In this document: in pieces, positions 23,537 through 34,175 of the stretch | Numbering within the stretch: position 1 is the first letter of the stretch | Layout: every line of letters begins with the position of its first letter | The notes under the pieces: generated by a model | Database searches by the model: none | Told to the model about the DNA's origin: nothing | The model's input: only the letters and a program-made list of their open reading frames with translations | Assembly (NCBI RefSeq): GCF_032884065.1 | Contig: NC_088875.1 | Span: 41,367,402-41,431,401 of the forward strand | Length of the DNA stretch: 64,000 nucleotides | From: Artemia franciscana | Taxonomy: Eukaryota; Arthropoda; Branchiopoda; Anostraca; Artemiidae | Direction of reading: 5' to 3' | Made by a program: the position numbers and the translations under genes

Positions 23537-24664
23537 ATGACACAAGAGACTATTTACGAATATATATACGCGCCTGTCCTGAATTTCGCTCAGACAAGTT
23601 TGCGATATGCCGATATTTCCCGTGACGCGGTGGTTGCTACGGGAAGTAAATTTTACGGAAAAGACATTCTGTACGCTGCGCATTGCAAACTGAACGATAT
23701 TTTGCGGCAACTTGGAGATGAATATGTAATGAAGGACCGCCGAGCTGGTTTGCAGAGTGATGTTTTCATGGGTGATTTATACGATGCTATCAAGAATGCA
23801 GAAAACTCAGCCAATTTCACCTATAGATTTACTATCTGGAAAATTGGCGAAGTGCCTAGAATACCGCAAGATGTGCTGACTTCTCTTTCAATTAGAGTTA
23901 ACGAGTGCACAGAGAAAATAGAGGGACTAATCGATCAGTGTAAGATCTACCTTCCGTCAGGCCCTACTGTCTGGCCCCCGCTACCGAAACCAGAAAGACT
24001 TGAGAATCCTGTAGTGATAGCGAATGTGCCGGCGGAAAGCCTTGAATCATGTGCCAAACAGAAGGAATTTATCGAAAAGAACGGTGGAAAAGGACATATT
24101 CGCCGGATCACTCAACGAAAAGGTGGGTTAGTTGCCTTTCTCGATACGGCGGATTCAGCTCAAATCCTCGCAGACATGTTGAAAGAAAAGGTCCGTGATG
24201 TCAAGGTTTCTTACCGGAAACCAAAGTTTTTAGCGGTGGCAAGATTCGTTCCTCCGGCAACCACAGAGGAAGAAATTATTGCTGCGAACTCCGAAGTTAC
24301 GGAAGTCCACCGGTTCGGCACCTCTGGCACAGTGAAACTTGTATTTAAAGACTCGTTCGCGCGAGATCAGACAATTAAACGCGGAATATTTGTAGACTAC
24401 ACCCACTTCCGGGTTGAGGCCTATAAAGAGCTCCCCAAGAGATGTTTTAACTGTCAATCTTTCGAGCACCTCTCTAGTGCCTGCAGCAACGCTCCGAAGT
24501 GCTCTAAGTGCGCCGGTGCCCACGTCGCATCACGGACGTCCCCATGCACGTCCACCACAGTTAAATGTGCTCTATGCCCAGAAGGCCACAACACCCACCC
24601 CTCATACAGCATGAGATGCCCACTAGTTAGAAACGCTATGAAAAAGCCTACTACAACGAAATGA
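23537..24664 (+). CDS. LINE ORF1 (gag-like RNA-binding protein)
   Basis: ORF1 proteins bind the element's RNA and form the ribonucleoprotein needed for retrotransposition. From the chosen ATG the product is 375 residues. The N-terminal part has the pattern AVVATGSKFYGKDILYAAHC..L, like the F-Y-x-x-x-I-x-x-A module at the start of many LINE ORF1 proteins. The C-terminal end carries three cysteine/histidine clusters from about residue 303 to 364: CX2CX4HX4C, CX2CX3HX7C and a third CX2CX3HX9C-like one. An upstream in-frame ATG at 23,282 would add 85 residues of basic, low-complexity sequence. I prefer 23,537 because the recognisable domain starts there. Its TGA overlaps the ORF2 ATG. Confidence 0.85.
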   Translation: MTQETIYEYIYAPVLNFAQTSLRYADISRDAVVATGSKFYGKDILYAAHCKLNDILRQLGDEYVMKDRRAGLQSDVFMGDLYDAIKNAENSANFTYRFTIWKIGEVPRIPQDVLTSLSIRVNECTEKIEGLIDQCKIYLPSGPTVWPPLPKPERLENPVVIANVPAESLESCAKQKEFIEKNGGKGHIRRITQRKGGLVAFLDTADSAQILADMLKEKVRDVKVSYRKPKFLAVARFVPPATTEEEIIAANSEVTEVHRFGTSGTVKLVFKDSFARDQTIKRGIFVDYTHFRVEAYKELPKRCFNCQSFEHLSSACSNAPKCSKCAGAHVASRTSPCTSTTVKCALCPEGHNTHPSYSMRCPLVRNAMKKPTTTK

Positions 24665-27330
24665 CTTCTCTCTCCATCATTTGCCGAAATATCTATGGGC
24701 ACAATTCAGTCAAACTAGACTACGTTAAAGAACTATGCCGTCAATTTAATGTTGTGTGCTTACAAGAACATTTACTCACCTCCGAAAATTTTGGTCTTTT
24801 CGAACAGTTGAATCAAAAAACTGTGTTCATGCATGAAGCAAAAAGGTCCTCAGTCCGCGGTCGACCTAGTGGGGGCACTGCTATCATAACGGACAGTTCG
24901 CTTGAATGTCAAAAGCTGGAATCGTGTGAGTTCTTCCTCGCTGTAGATTTTCCTGGCCCCGGGGGTTTTGCTCTGATCACGGTTTATCTACCAACAAACC
25001 TAAACACCCTCTCTTCCGAAAAACGGTTCTCGGAAGCTTGTGGCCGCCTCTCGCGCTTACTTATTAGGCTGGGCAATCGAAGAGTGCTAGTCTGCGGTGA
25101 CTTTCAGTGCGACTTAACGAACCCATCAAATAAGCTCTCCGAAATCTTCTTCTCAGTAATCCCAGCTGGGTATGATCTCTGTGAAAAGACTGACGCATAT
25201 ACGTACATCCATAATTCCGGTTCAACGACAAACATTGACCATGTGCTATGTAACTTCTCTCTAGGTGCTCCAGTCACCGTGGACTCTGAGCACACAGTAA
25301 GTGATCACCTTGGCTTGTGCTTTAAGGCTAACTTCTTCCCGTGTAGGCCGAATAAGCCCCAAATTTATGCTACCAAGACTGAGTGGAATAAAATAAACGC
25401 CGACCAGTATAAACAGACATGTGATGAGATTCTCGGAAAGATAAAAGTTCCCTTTCAGCTCTTGATGCATGGCTCGAGTGATTTGGTAGCACTAGACATT
25501 TATTGTACTGAGATTATACATGCAATGAAAACGGCTGAGCAGGCTTCTGTACCCACTCGCCGTTTTAAACCTGGAATCAGCAAGCCTGGCTGGAGTCGCT
25601 CTCCTAAAGTAAGGCAAGCCAAAGCTCGTGCTAAGTTTTGGCTGAGATTATGGCGCGATTGCGAGAGGCCTAGGTCAGGTGTAGTGTTTGAGCAGTTCCG
25701 CAACACGAAAAAAACTTATAATAAGTCTGTAAGTGATCTTAAAGCTGCCGAAGCCGAACTTGCTTCCCAAGAAGCAGCAAATAATCCTGTATCTATGTGG
25801 AAGTCTTTTAGACAGTCTAAACCAGTGACAAACCCTGCTAGTAACATACCTGAGGAGCAGTGGGTAAAACACTATAGTGAAGTTTTTGGGATCAAACATG
25901 CCCAACTAACAACCGAAAGTGATAGCGAGCTCTCACGAGCTTTTGCGTCCCTCTTGAGCCAACGGAACTATTTTACCGTCTCAATAGGCGAAGTGCTCCA
26001 GGTTATTAAGCAGCTGAGAAAGGGCAAGGCTCCCGGGCACGACGGAATTGTGACTGAACACCTCCGCTGTAGCTCACCTCTGCTCATTGAGCACTTGACG
26101 CTGCTATATCAAATGTGCCTTGATTCTGGTGCAGTCCCTAAGTCGTTTGCCCTAGGTATTGTGTCTAACGTCTTGAAGAAGGGAAAAAATCGTAACCTCT
26201 GCTCTAGCTATAGGCCTATAACAGTTTCTAGTACATTAAGCAAAGTGTTAGAGAGACTTCTGTTACCTGAGCTGTTACGCAAGTGTAAAATTGACAATCG
26301 ACAATTCGGGTTCCGTCGCCACCTCGGTTGTGCATTTGCACATCGCCTCCTTACGCGTATAGTATCGAAAGCTCAGAATCAATCACGGACTCTTTTAATT
26401 TGTGCAGTAGATGTGTCCGCGGCGTTCGATTCGGTAATTCATTCAAAGTTAATTTTGAACCTGCTGCACCAAGGTGTGAACCCACATGTAGCGGCCGTCC
26501 TATGGCACTGGTATTCGAGTAGCCTTATCCGTGTTAAGTTGAGTAGTGAATTCCTGTCGAAACCGATTAAGCTTCACCGGGGACTGCGTCAAGGGTCGGT
26601 TTTAAGCCCTGTACTCTTCAATTCACTAACCTCGTCGGTAACAAAAAAGATTAACGGTGGTTTTAACACTGAATGTATGGATGTGAGCCTACTGTGCTAC
26701 GCCGACGACATATTACTGGTGAGCACATCGCTTTGTAACCTTCAAGCTAATATCGATCTCCTAAGTCGAGGTTATACTAATATTGGTCTGGTTATTAACC
26801 CTGCTAAAACAGAATTTCTTGTATTTGAACCCCCGCGTGCGCCGTCTGAAGTTGCCCGTCGCGAGGCTACCCGTGTTACCGTTGCAGGGCAAGTAGTACT
26901 TCCAAGCCGCAAGTTGAAGTACCTAGGTATCACATATGGAAGCGACCTCAGAAGCTCGCGTGCTCTTTTTGTTGACCAGGTTCTGTCGGGTTTTCGGTCT
27001 GGGTATGCTAAACTTGCAGCTCTGAAGTTTAAATTTAATAAGCATATTCTTGCTAGGTTGTATCGTGCCGTCGCTCTTCCCTTTGCTCACTACATCTCAC
27101 CCGTTTGGCATTGGCTATCGAATTCGGATATGTTGCGAATCCGTTCAGGCTTTTGCAAATATTTAAAGTTTCTGCTTGGTCTGCCACTTTACCTCCGTAA
27201 CACTGGTCTGCTAGAAAAGTATCATATACCTGATCCTGTTGAGTTCATGCCGAATTTTGAAAAACAAGCTCTCGTGAAACACAGGGCACTATTATTTGAT
27301 TTCCCAGCGACTTTTTTGCTTGATAGTTGA
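24661..27330 (+). CDS. LINE ORF2: endonuclease plus reverse transcriptase
   Basis: This 889-residue polyprotein nicks the target and copies the RNA at the nick. Endonuclease: N10, the acid in CLQEH (E36), GDFQ (D147) and SDH (S214-D215-H216). Reverse transcriptase in order: KAPGHDG (about 454), YRPI (517), QFGFR (548), motif A D584...AFD590, motif B GLRQGSVLSP (about 640), YADD (680-683), NPAKTEF, and LKYLGI. All are intact and no stop or frameshift interrupts them. No RNase H or zinc finger is seen at the C-terminus. The start ATG lies in ATGA with the ORF1 stop, so translation probably depends on stop/reinitiation. One oddity: the usual GDFN endonuclease motif reads GDFQ here. Confidence 0.93.
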   Translation: MTSLSIICRNIYGHNSVKLDYVKELCRQFNVVCLQEHLLTSENFGLFEQLNQKTVFMHEAKRSSVRGRPSGGTAIITDSSLECQKLESCEFFLAVDFPGPGGFALITVYLPTNLNTLSSEKRFSEACGRLSRLLIRLGNRRVLVCGDFQCDLTNPSNKLSEIFFSVIPAGYDLCEKTDAYTYIHNSGSTTNIDHVLCNFSLGAPVTVDSEHTVSDHLGLCFKANFFPCRPNKPQIYATKTEWNKINADQYKQTCDEILGKIKVPFQLLMHGSSDLVALDIYCTEIIHAMKTAEQASVPTRRFKPGISKPGWSRSPKVRQAKARAKFWLRLWRDCERPRSGVVFEQFRNTKKTYNKSVSDLKAAEAELASQEAANNPVSMWKSFRQSKPVTNPASNIPEEQWVKHYSEVFGIKHAQLTTESDSELSRAFASLLSQRNYFTVSIGEVLQVIKQLRKGKAPGHDGIVTEHLRCSSPLLIEHLTLLYQMCLDSGAVPKSFALGIVSNVLKKGKNRNLCSSYRPITVSSTLSKVLERLLLPELLRKCKIDNRQFGFRRHLGCAFAHRLLTRIVSKAQNQSRTLLICAVDVSAAFDSVIHSKLILNLLHQGVNPHVAAVLWHWYSSSLIRVKLSSEFLSKPIKLHRGLRQGSVLSPVLFNSLTSSVTKKINGGFNTECMDVSLLCYADDILLVSTSLCNLQANIDLLSRGYTNIGLVINPAKTEFLVFEPPRAPSEVARREATRVTVAGQVVLPSRKLKYLGITYGSDLRSSRALFVDQVLSGFRSGYAKLAALKFKFNKHILARLYRAVALPFAHYISPVWHWLSNSDMLRIRSGFCKYLKFLLGLPLYLRNTGLLEKYHIPDPVEFMPNFEKQALVKHRALLFDFPATFLLDS

Positions 27331-27471
27331 AGTGTGATTTGTTTGTATTTAGTGATTATTATGTTCGGTTGATTTGTTTTCATCTTTAATTTCTCTTTTC
27401 TTTTGTTTTGCTCCGCTTCTTCATGCTTCTTTTTTATAAGCGGGTTTGTAATAAATTATTATTATTATTAG
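27331..27471 (+). other. LINE 3' UTR and ATT-triplet tail
   Basis: After the ORF2 stop comes a pyrimidine-rich stretch of about 115 bp, then AATAAATTATTATTATTATT, a short run of ATT units. It ends at GATTGGTGGT, where ordinary intron sequence resumes. A triplet tail rather than poly(A) marks the 3' priming end of the element. Confidence 0.7.
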
Positions 27472-29569
27472 ATTGGTGGTGCTGGATTTCTATAAAGTAA
27501 AAAAACTTAAACAATGATATCGGCTGTTAGCCTAAGTCAGGTTTATCTGATATAGGATAAAATCTTCTGATTTGTATCCAGACAACAAGAATGTAGGTAC
27601 CCATTCACCAACAGTGGTCAAATGATGTTCAATCCCTAAAAAGAAACAATACCAAAATCACTTGGCCTCTGCTTAGCACGTGTTTGGTTGTATCCAAACA
27701 AACACACACACACACACATACACAACAAAAAAAGACCAGATCTCTTACTTCCTACCAACATTGGTTGGAACCCCATATCCCACTCTGATATATATGCTTA
27801 TGAGAAGAATTTAGGGCCAATCTTTCAGTTTACAGATTTCAGGACAAGCCAAGACTCCCATATTAGCCTTTACTTCACAGTGAGTTAGGTGGAGATCTAC
27901 CAACCCCTTCTGTAACTTGTCTTACTGAATACATTAGGGTCAAACTTCGTCCCATCGCACACAATTCGGGTTAATCACTCTCTGTCTTTAAAAAGACAGA
28001 AAGAGCATATTCAAAATAACCTCTGACTAAGTATAACTGTGATGCTATAGACCTGTCAGCTCTTTTTTGATAAGGTCTTTTTTGTACAATTGTTGTCCTT
28101 TTTTCTTTTCTTTTTTTTACTTTTTTATCTAAATTTAGCATACTATGAAAGGAGGATGTAAGAATTTTGCTGATAACATAAAGTAATTTCAACGCCATTC
28201 ATATGCCTAACACATACGGGGTATCTTGGTAACCGGAAACTATACACCAAAGCCATGTATCATTTTATGCTTTTCCATCTGGCTCTTTGTTATCAATCAC
28301 AATAAAGTTGTCAACAACAGCAAAAATCTCACTGCATACTGGGACCAAAAATCATATAAGTATACATGAAATCATAGGATATGAGCCATCCAAAATCGCT
28401 GTGACTTGAAGTTAATTGTAAGAATTGGTAAAAAGGTACAAATTTATGGCAAAAAGTTCTGGTGGCCAAAAGATGACATTGCAAAAGAGAAAAAAAAAAT
28501 CAGGTGAGCTAGCTAACAACTGAACAACTACTACAGAAAGTACTTCATTTTTTTTGCTTGGTGTTAACAATTTCTGGTCAAAACAGGCAAGCATAATATA
28601 TTTTGTAATCAATACTTTTCTTTTTTTGCTATGTTTATTGGACAAATCTCAACAACATTTTTTTTTTTTTTTAGTGCTGATGATTTTGTTTTCTAAGCAG
28701 GTAAGCCAGAAATATTTTGAAACCAATGCTTTTACACAACCAAACAAAAAGTTAGAAAAAATAAATTGTTTTGGAAACAAAAACAGCTGCTTTAGAAAAT
28801 TAGAAACAATACCTGTTAGGAAAATTATCAGACAGAAAAAAGAAATGCGGGAGGATAGACGCTTCAGCAAAGACAACTACAAACCATCCATGTGTGTACA
28901 TAGCTTCTTGTCTGGGAGGGGGCGATTCTATGATGAAGGGGGGAGAGGAAAAGTTATATTGGCCATTCAAAAAACCATACATTGCCAGCCAGTTCTATCA
29001 TACCAATGAAACCTTTTTTCAACTGTTTTTTTTATTATCTGCTTTTTCAGCCAAGACTAGTGTAAATTTGAACTACTAGGTGAAACAGACCCCCCTGACC
29101 CCCCCCCCCTCCCCTCTGTACACCCATGTAGCCATCTTTGGTGTGAGATGAGTGTTTCAAAAACATTGAAAAATTAGAAAATATTAGCACAAAAAAAATC
29201 CTTATTAGAAATACAAAACTTGCTTCAACAGTAAACATCTCCTGAGAGGGATGTGATCATAATAGAAATTATGTAGTGTAATTTTCTTAGGAATTAAATA
29301 AACATTCAGATGATCATGGATTTAACCTCTGATCTCCTGTCATAGGGAGACTCACCTAATTCCCTCTAGTTGGGGAGACAGTGCTATACACGAACAATTC
29401 TATTTCATTTTGAAAAGTGAATAAGCTATATTAAATGACCTTTTTCCCTCAAGCATTCCTGTGCAGAAGTTAAATTTGCATTTGAACAGTTACATTTCTC
29501 ACGGACATCCCTTTCAGCATCTAGACAAACCCTACACAGGCTATTAAAAATAACAAAAATTGAAAAAAA
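27472..29569. other. Intron 2 sequence right of the LINE: nothing recognised
   Basis: Ordinary intron with a short (CA)n at 27,700-27,718 and A/T runs. The frames at 28,412-29,009 overlap on both strands and lack splice or protein support. Confidence 0.5.
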
Positions 29570-29890
29570 AACGGAGTTTTTTCTTCAAATGATAATTAAG
29601 AGCAACATTAAAATCTAAAATGGGATAAGGTTATTCCTTATGCAAGGGGGATTGCCCTATACTCAACCCTTGGTAAAATCTGACATTGCTTCAAAAAGCA
29701 TGCAACTTCTTATTCCTACCAAATGACTTCTGTGCTTGAGATGCTATTCTTAAAGAATTTGGACAAAAATTCAAAGCTTTGCATACAAATCAAAGCATTG
29801 AGGAGGGGGCAGGCTCCTTGTACACATAGTAAAATCTCTTCATTATAAGTTTTCATGTTCCTTTCTACTTTCATTCGAAAAAAAAGTTCT
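29570..29890 (+). repeat. Old, diverged copy of palindrome P1
   Basis: 'gagcaacattaaaatctaaaa', 'ttcttaaagaatttggacaaaa', 'gcattgaggaggggg' and 'gttcctttctactttcatt' follow the P1 order with heavy divergence. Confidence 0.5.
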
Positions 29891-31107
29891 TTTTTAAATT
29901 TAATTTCTGCTAATTTTTAATAGTCTGCCAAAGATTGTCCCAAATATAAGAGGGGCTACTCCACCCAAATACAACTTTTTGAATGTAAATTTGACTCTTG
30001 CAAAGCAATGCTTAAAGAATAAAGCTTATTTAGCTTCAGAAAAAATTATCCTGAAAAACTTCTTGTCCCTGATGAGTTTAAAACCTACAGCTGTGAGAAC
30101 TTGAATTATGAAAAATCTTATTTTCAGACCTTGAGACCAAGTTGGAACAGAGTCCCAAGTTTGTTGGGACATACCCCCCCCCCCAACAAAAATGCAGCCA
30201 AAACACATTTCCTCATTGACTTGAAACTTGTATCCTGGAATCCCTAGACTAAGAAAATTCTATTACAGAAGAGACAATAGAAGAAAAATATTGGACCCCC
30301 CCCCCACCCCACCCCACCCCCAAAAAAAAGAAAAAAGAAAGAAACAAAGCCAGAAAAGGATCTAACAAATTTCCTCAGCCCTAAACCATGAAAGGGTGGC
30401 TGAAAAACTTGGGAGGGGGCTCATTTGATTGATTTTGACAGCTCTATTGCTTTTCTAAGAATTGTAGATGAATGAAGCCTTCTCCACATGCCCTTTTTTA
30501 CAGCCTTACCCCCCTTTAGCCCCTATGATGTTCATATGTATGTCATTTTGTTCAAAAACTCAAAAGTTCTACTAACAATGCCTCTAGAGTTGACATCACT
30601 CCAAAAGTCCTAGGGGCAATGGCCCAAAATTATGGAAACTAGCACATTGCCTATAGACAGCATCTAGCAGAGCTGGTTGTCCAATTGGCAAATAATCTTT
30701 GGGATTGTTCACTAGGCTGATATTAGGAAAGTTTTCCAAGGGTATACTCTGGAAACAAAAACTCCAAGTTGCAATTAAGGTAATACCCAAGTAAAGGCAC
30801 TATGTGCACCTGGGTCTTCAAGTTATCTACAATGTCCTGGAAATCAGTTTGAACTTTTAAGGGAGTGTTGAGAAGGGAGCAAAAAGTCAACCTTAAATGT
30901 TGACTTTGGGAAGGGGATAGACTTAATGGGGAGACACAATGCATATGCTGATCATCAAAATAGCAAATCTGCACTACCTGGCAAATGGAGTTTAAACTAT
31001 CACATACTGTTGGGGGAAGGAAAGTCTACAGGGCCTAATCAACACTCCTCATAGGTTTCAATTTGATCCCCTTAGCAATTTCCAAGATATCTCAATTGAT
31101 TATTCAT
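29891..31107. other. Intron 2 sequence with a very old 430-bp-family fragment
   Basis: 30,360-30,640 ('aaacttgggagggggctcatttgattg', 'gtcattttgttcaaaaa', 'aaaagtcctaggggcaa') is a diverged relative of the 430-bp family. A C-rich tract lies at 30,296-30,322. Confidence 0.45.
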
Positions 31108-31534
31108 TAACCTTGAAACACAGTGCCTTTTGCTTGCTAACTGAACTGTGAATAGAGACATACTGCATAAACATAAATATGGTTAGGGGAAGAAATATTA
31201 CATGAAAGGCAAATGGCTCTTTACTAGGACAAAGGTGGTACATTGCCTCAAATACAAGGTGTGCACACAAGTCACAAGTTTATCTATATTTTGGTATAAG
31301 GTCTGGATCCTACAACTTGAAAAGTAACCTTGAAACACAGTGCCTTTTGCTTGCTAACTGAACTGTGAATAGAGACATACTGCTTAAACATAAATATGGT
31401 TAGGGGAAGAAATATTACATGAAAGGCAAATGGCTCTTTACTAGGACAAAGGTGGTACATTGCCTCAAATACAAGGTGTGCACACAAGTCACAAGTTTAT
31501 CTATATTTTGGTATAAGGTCTGGATCCTACAACT
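31108..31534 (+). repeat. 210-bp tandem duplication
   Basis: 31,108-31,317 and 31,325-31,534 are nearly identical (one substitution noticed, 'gcataaac' versus 'gcttaaac'), offset by 217 bp. It lies about 100 bp downstream of the exon 2 donor in the minus-strand gene. Confidence 0.97.
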
Positions 31535-31636
31535 CCCTTGCTTTTACCCTTTGCCATTAGGAAAAATATCAAAGGCACAATCACATAATCACAAGATGAT
31601 AGAAAATATATAGATATATGACCAACAGTACAATAC

Positions 31637-31701
31637 CTGCATAGCAACTCCAGGTCTCACAAATCTGACTGGATTGTATATTCTGTGTGTAAATATTTTG
31701 T
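31637..31701 (-). CDS. Exon 2 of the unrecognised five-exon gene
   Basis: This 65-nt exon lies between a T-rich acceptor ending TTTTTTAG and a GTATTG donor. Read with the G from exon 1 it encodes D-K-I-F-T-H-R-I-Y-N-P-V-R-F-V-R-P-G-V-A-M-Q, a short basic segment, and ends in phase 0. The other two frames are less useful: one has a stop. The exon fits exactly between exons 1 and 3, and that phase match is the main support. Confidence 0.68.
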
Positions 31702-32970
31702 CTAAAAAATAAAAAATAATTACACTTTCAAGAATGCTCTATTGTATCTATATAAATTTATTGGTTAGCAATTTAATTCTCTCAAAATATTCAGGACTAA
31801 TCTTTTCTTTTGAACATTTTCTTTTGAACAGACAGATCAAAATAGCTAGGATGAAAAAACAGGAAAAGAGAGCCAATATTTGAAAAGAATTGCTTCTATA
31901 TTGTCACAAAATTCTATTTCAGTGAATTGTCAGGCATCAATGTACACAGATATAATCCTGAATGGTAACAGTATTTCCCCTTGTGAGGGGGGCAAAACTG
32001 ACAACAAAAATTTTTAGGCAACTAGGCTATTTCAAAGTTTCCAATTGGGAGGGTTCTTTGCTTTTATTCTTGAAGAAAGAGAGGTACTTTTCTCCCTCTC
32101 CATTGTAGTAGGCTATGTTGTCACATGTCTGGAAGGTGGCAGTGATTTCAGGTTTAATCTAGACTACCATCCTTAACTGTGCTGGATGAGACAATGCAGC
32201 TATATATTTTTTTTCCAAATTGGCATTATAAAAGAACTGTAGACAGGTAATAAGCAGAAAAAACAAAACAACAAATCAACAGAATTAACAAACAATGTAT
32301 ACAGTCCAGGATTACCCTATATCTAAAATTTCTGGAGTGTGAGGGGGCTAGGATGTACTTATTACCTATATTTATCACTTTTGTATAGTTATTTTTATCA
32401 AATTTGCATCAAGACTACCAAAAAATATTTATTTTTGTAGCAACACACTATCAAGTGAAGATTATTCAATTTAGAGACACTAAAACTAGTTAATAATTAT
32501 TAATTAGTTTGTAGATTCCAGTTCTAGTTCTGAGATTTGTATATAGGGTATATGAACTGCCAGTTAGTCCTTTCAACCCTTTGACTCTCCAACAGTATTT
32601 TCAGGTAATCGAAAATTCCTCATCCTCATCAATAACCAAGCCCTAGATTACCCATATCTGTTTTTAGATTCATAGCCTAGATTATATTCTAAAAAAATGT
32701 AAAGCTGGGGCTGTTATGGCATATTGATAAAATAGGTATCTAGACACACCAGTAGTTTATTACAAACAAATCAGTAGCTTATTTGACTTTGAAGTTTTAA
32801 AATTATTACACTTGCCAAAAAGAGGAAAACTAAGCTACCCTATGGAAGTTTAAACAGGAGCAAAATAAATTGTTTGAGCTTAAATGCCACAATAAATTTT
32901 CAGAAGCTAATGTATTCCATTGTCGAATTTCCATTAAAATAATAAACTCGTAAGTTCAAATTCTACTAAC
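31702..32970. other. Intron 1 of the minus-strand gene: nothing recognised
   Basis: AT-rich, no repeats or exons recognised. Confidence 0.5.
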
Positions 32971-32992
32971 CTTTCTTCTCTTCTTGATCCAT
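32971..32992 (-). CDS. Exon 1 (start codon) of the unrecognised five-exon gene
   Basis: The ATG begins at 32,992 and reads MDQEEKK plus one extra base, followed by a GTTAGT donor at 32,970. The single leftover G joins the AC that opens exon 2 to make an aspartate codon, so the splice keeps frame. The coding part is only 22 nt, which is why open-reading-frame scans miss it. The first untranslated bases and the promoter lie to the right and were not resolved. A diverged promoter shared with GTF3C1, 8.4 kb away, is unlikely. Confidence 0.65.
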
Positions 32993-33379
32993 GCTCACTT
33001 AGTTATTTTTCTTGAATTCCAGAAATTTTATTCATGAATTATTTCATTTAAATCAAGCGCTCTTAAAAAGTACCTATAGCAAATGAAATCCTTAAAAGCT
33101 ATTTCTAAAGTTTGTTAATTTGAAAAATATTAAAATCTTTATGAGTATGCCTAACTGAAAGCCTTGGATTGACACCAAATTAAACATATTTAAATGTTTT
33201 TAATTTTTTGACATCTATTACAACATATCAGTGGTTTTTAGCACATAGAATTAGTATGGATCAGAAACAAGGTCTTGCAGAAACATGAATATTTAATTTT
33301 ATGGGCGAAACGCATAATACCATAAACCTGTACGCATTTGAACGAAGAACATGCGAAATTTGAAAATATATTAAATAAA

Positions 33380-34175
33380 AAATAGTTTTTTTTAATGAAA
33401 GTAAGGAGCGACATTAAAACGAACAGAAATTACTCCGTATACGAAAGGGGCTTTTCCTCCTCAGTGCCCCGCTCTTTACGCTGAAGCTTTTTACTGTTTT
33501 AAAAAGTAGAGTTCAGAGAAAGAATCAAACTTTAGCGTAAAGAGCGGGGCGTTGAGGAGGAAAAGCCCCTTTCATATACGGAGTAATTTCTGTTCGTTTT
33601 AAGTTTTAATGTCGCTCCTTACTTTCATTTAAAAATACTTGCTTTTTTTACTTAATTTCTGGACGTTTATGAATTAATGCATGTTTTGATCTTAGCTCTC
33701 CGTACATAAATAATTAAAACGAAACTTGCAAATTAATTTTTTTGGGCTAAATAGCTTTCTCAAAGTTTTAGTCAAAAGATTTTTAGAAAAAAGGAGCGAG
33801 GGAAGAGGCCTAGTTGCCCACCAATTTTTTGATTACTTAAAAAGGCAACAAGAACTTTTAATTTCCTACGAAAGTTTTCATAAGTAAAAATATACCTAAC
33901 TTACGAATTAACTTACGTAACTAACATCTATATTCGGATGTTTTTATTGCATATATGAGGGGGTTCACCCATTGTCTATACCTCGCTCTTTACATTAAAG
34001 CTTAAAGTAAGAATGACCCCTGAATCACAAAGGCCGTAGAATAAATAGTTGAAATTAGTAAAAAAAAACTTTAGCGTAAAGAGCGAGGAATTATGAGGAG
34101 GTAAACCCCTATTATGCGTAATAATTTTTGTTTGTTTTATGCTTCAATGTTGTTCCTCACTTTCAGTAGAAAAAA
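33380..34175 (-). repeat. Composite foldback element, copy 4 (right part, reversed)
   Basis: Palindrome P2 (arms about 33,390-33,487 and 33,533-33,640), the 240-bp spacer and palindrome P1 (33,960-34,120) occur in reverse order relative to copy 2. The left half with the hairpin is absent. It lies about 400 bp upstream of the start codon of the minus-strand gene, so it may occupy promoter sequence. Confidence 0.85.

Larger units (their letters stand above)
23190..27471 (+). mobile_element. Non-LTR retrotransposon (LINE), apparently full length, two intact ORFs
   Basis: A unit of about 4.3 kb with higher GC than its surroundings: a short 5' leader, ORF1 with zinc knuckles, ORF2 with apurinic-type endonuclease and reverse transcriptase, a 150-bp 3' UTR, and a tail of ATT/TTA triplets (27,450-27,470) instead of poly(A). 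Simple-repeat tails are known from I- and CR1-type groups. The RT motifs suggest the CR1/Jockey/I assemblage, but clade cannot be fixed without a tree. No RNase H domain is seen. Both frames lack stops, which suggests a young copy. It lies antisense in intron 2 of the minus-strand gene. The exact 5' end and target-site duplication were not found. Confidence 0.9.
1372..32992 (-). other. Five-exon protein-coding gene of unknown function (gene model)
   Basis: Seen: five minus-strand segments are bounded by consensus acceptors and GT donors, and their phases fit. Exon 1 (32,992-32,971) supplies ATG and ends in phase 1; exon 2 (31,701-31,637) completes that codon; exons 3 (22,400-22,074), 4 (6,637-6,524) and 5 (1,578-1,372) all join in phase 0. 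The joined frame is open for 244 codons. It begins MDQEEKK and is basic and proline/serine-rich in the middle. It ends in an acidic serine-rich stretch with a basic tail. I see no zinc finger, membrane segment or signal peptide. It may be a nuclear regulatory protein, but that is inference from composition only. Introns are 1.3, 9.2, 15.4 and 4.9 kb and are full of repeats, including an antisense LINE in intron 2. A missed exon or continuation past the left edge is possible, because the stop codon overlaps a plausible donor. Confidence 0.72.

Noticed and set aside
24230..24702. Minus-strand frames opposite LINE ORF1/ORF2
   Set aside because: They are shadows of the real plus-strand frames, without motifs of their own.
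28412..29079. Overlapping frames on both strands around 28.4-29.1 kb
   Set aside because: Phe/Lys-rich translations of A/T runs; no splice sites or homology recognised.
30596..30790. Minus-strand frame with an acceptor-like TTGTTTCCAG
   Set aside because: No convincing donor follows, and the lower part overlaps an old relative of the 430-bp repeat; it is not needed for the phase chain of the five-exon gene.
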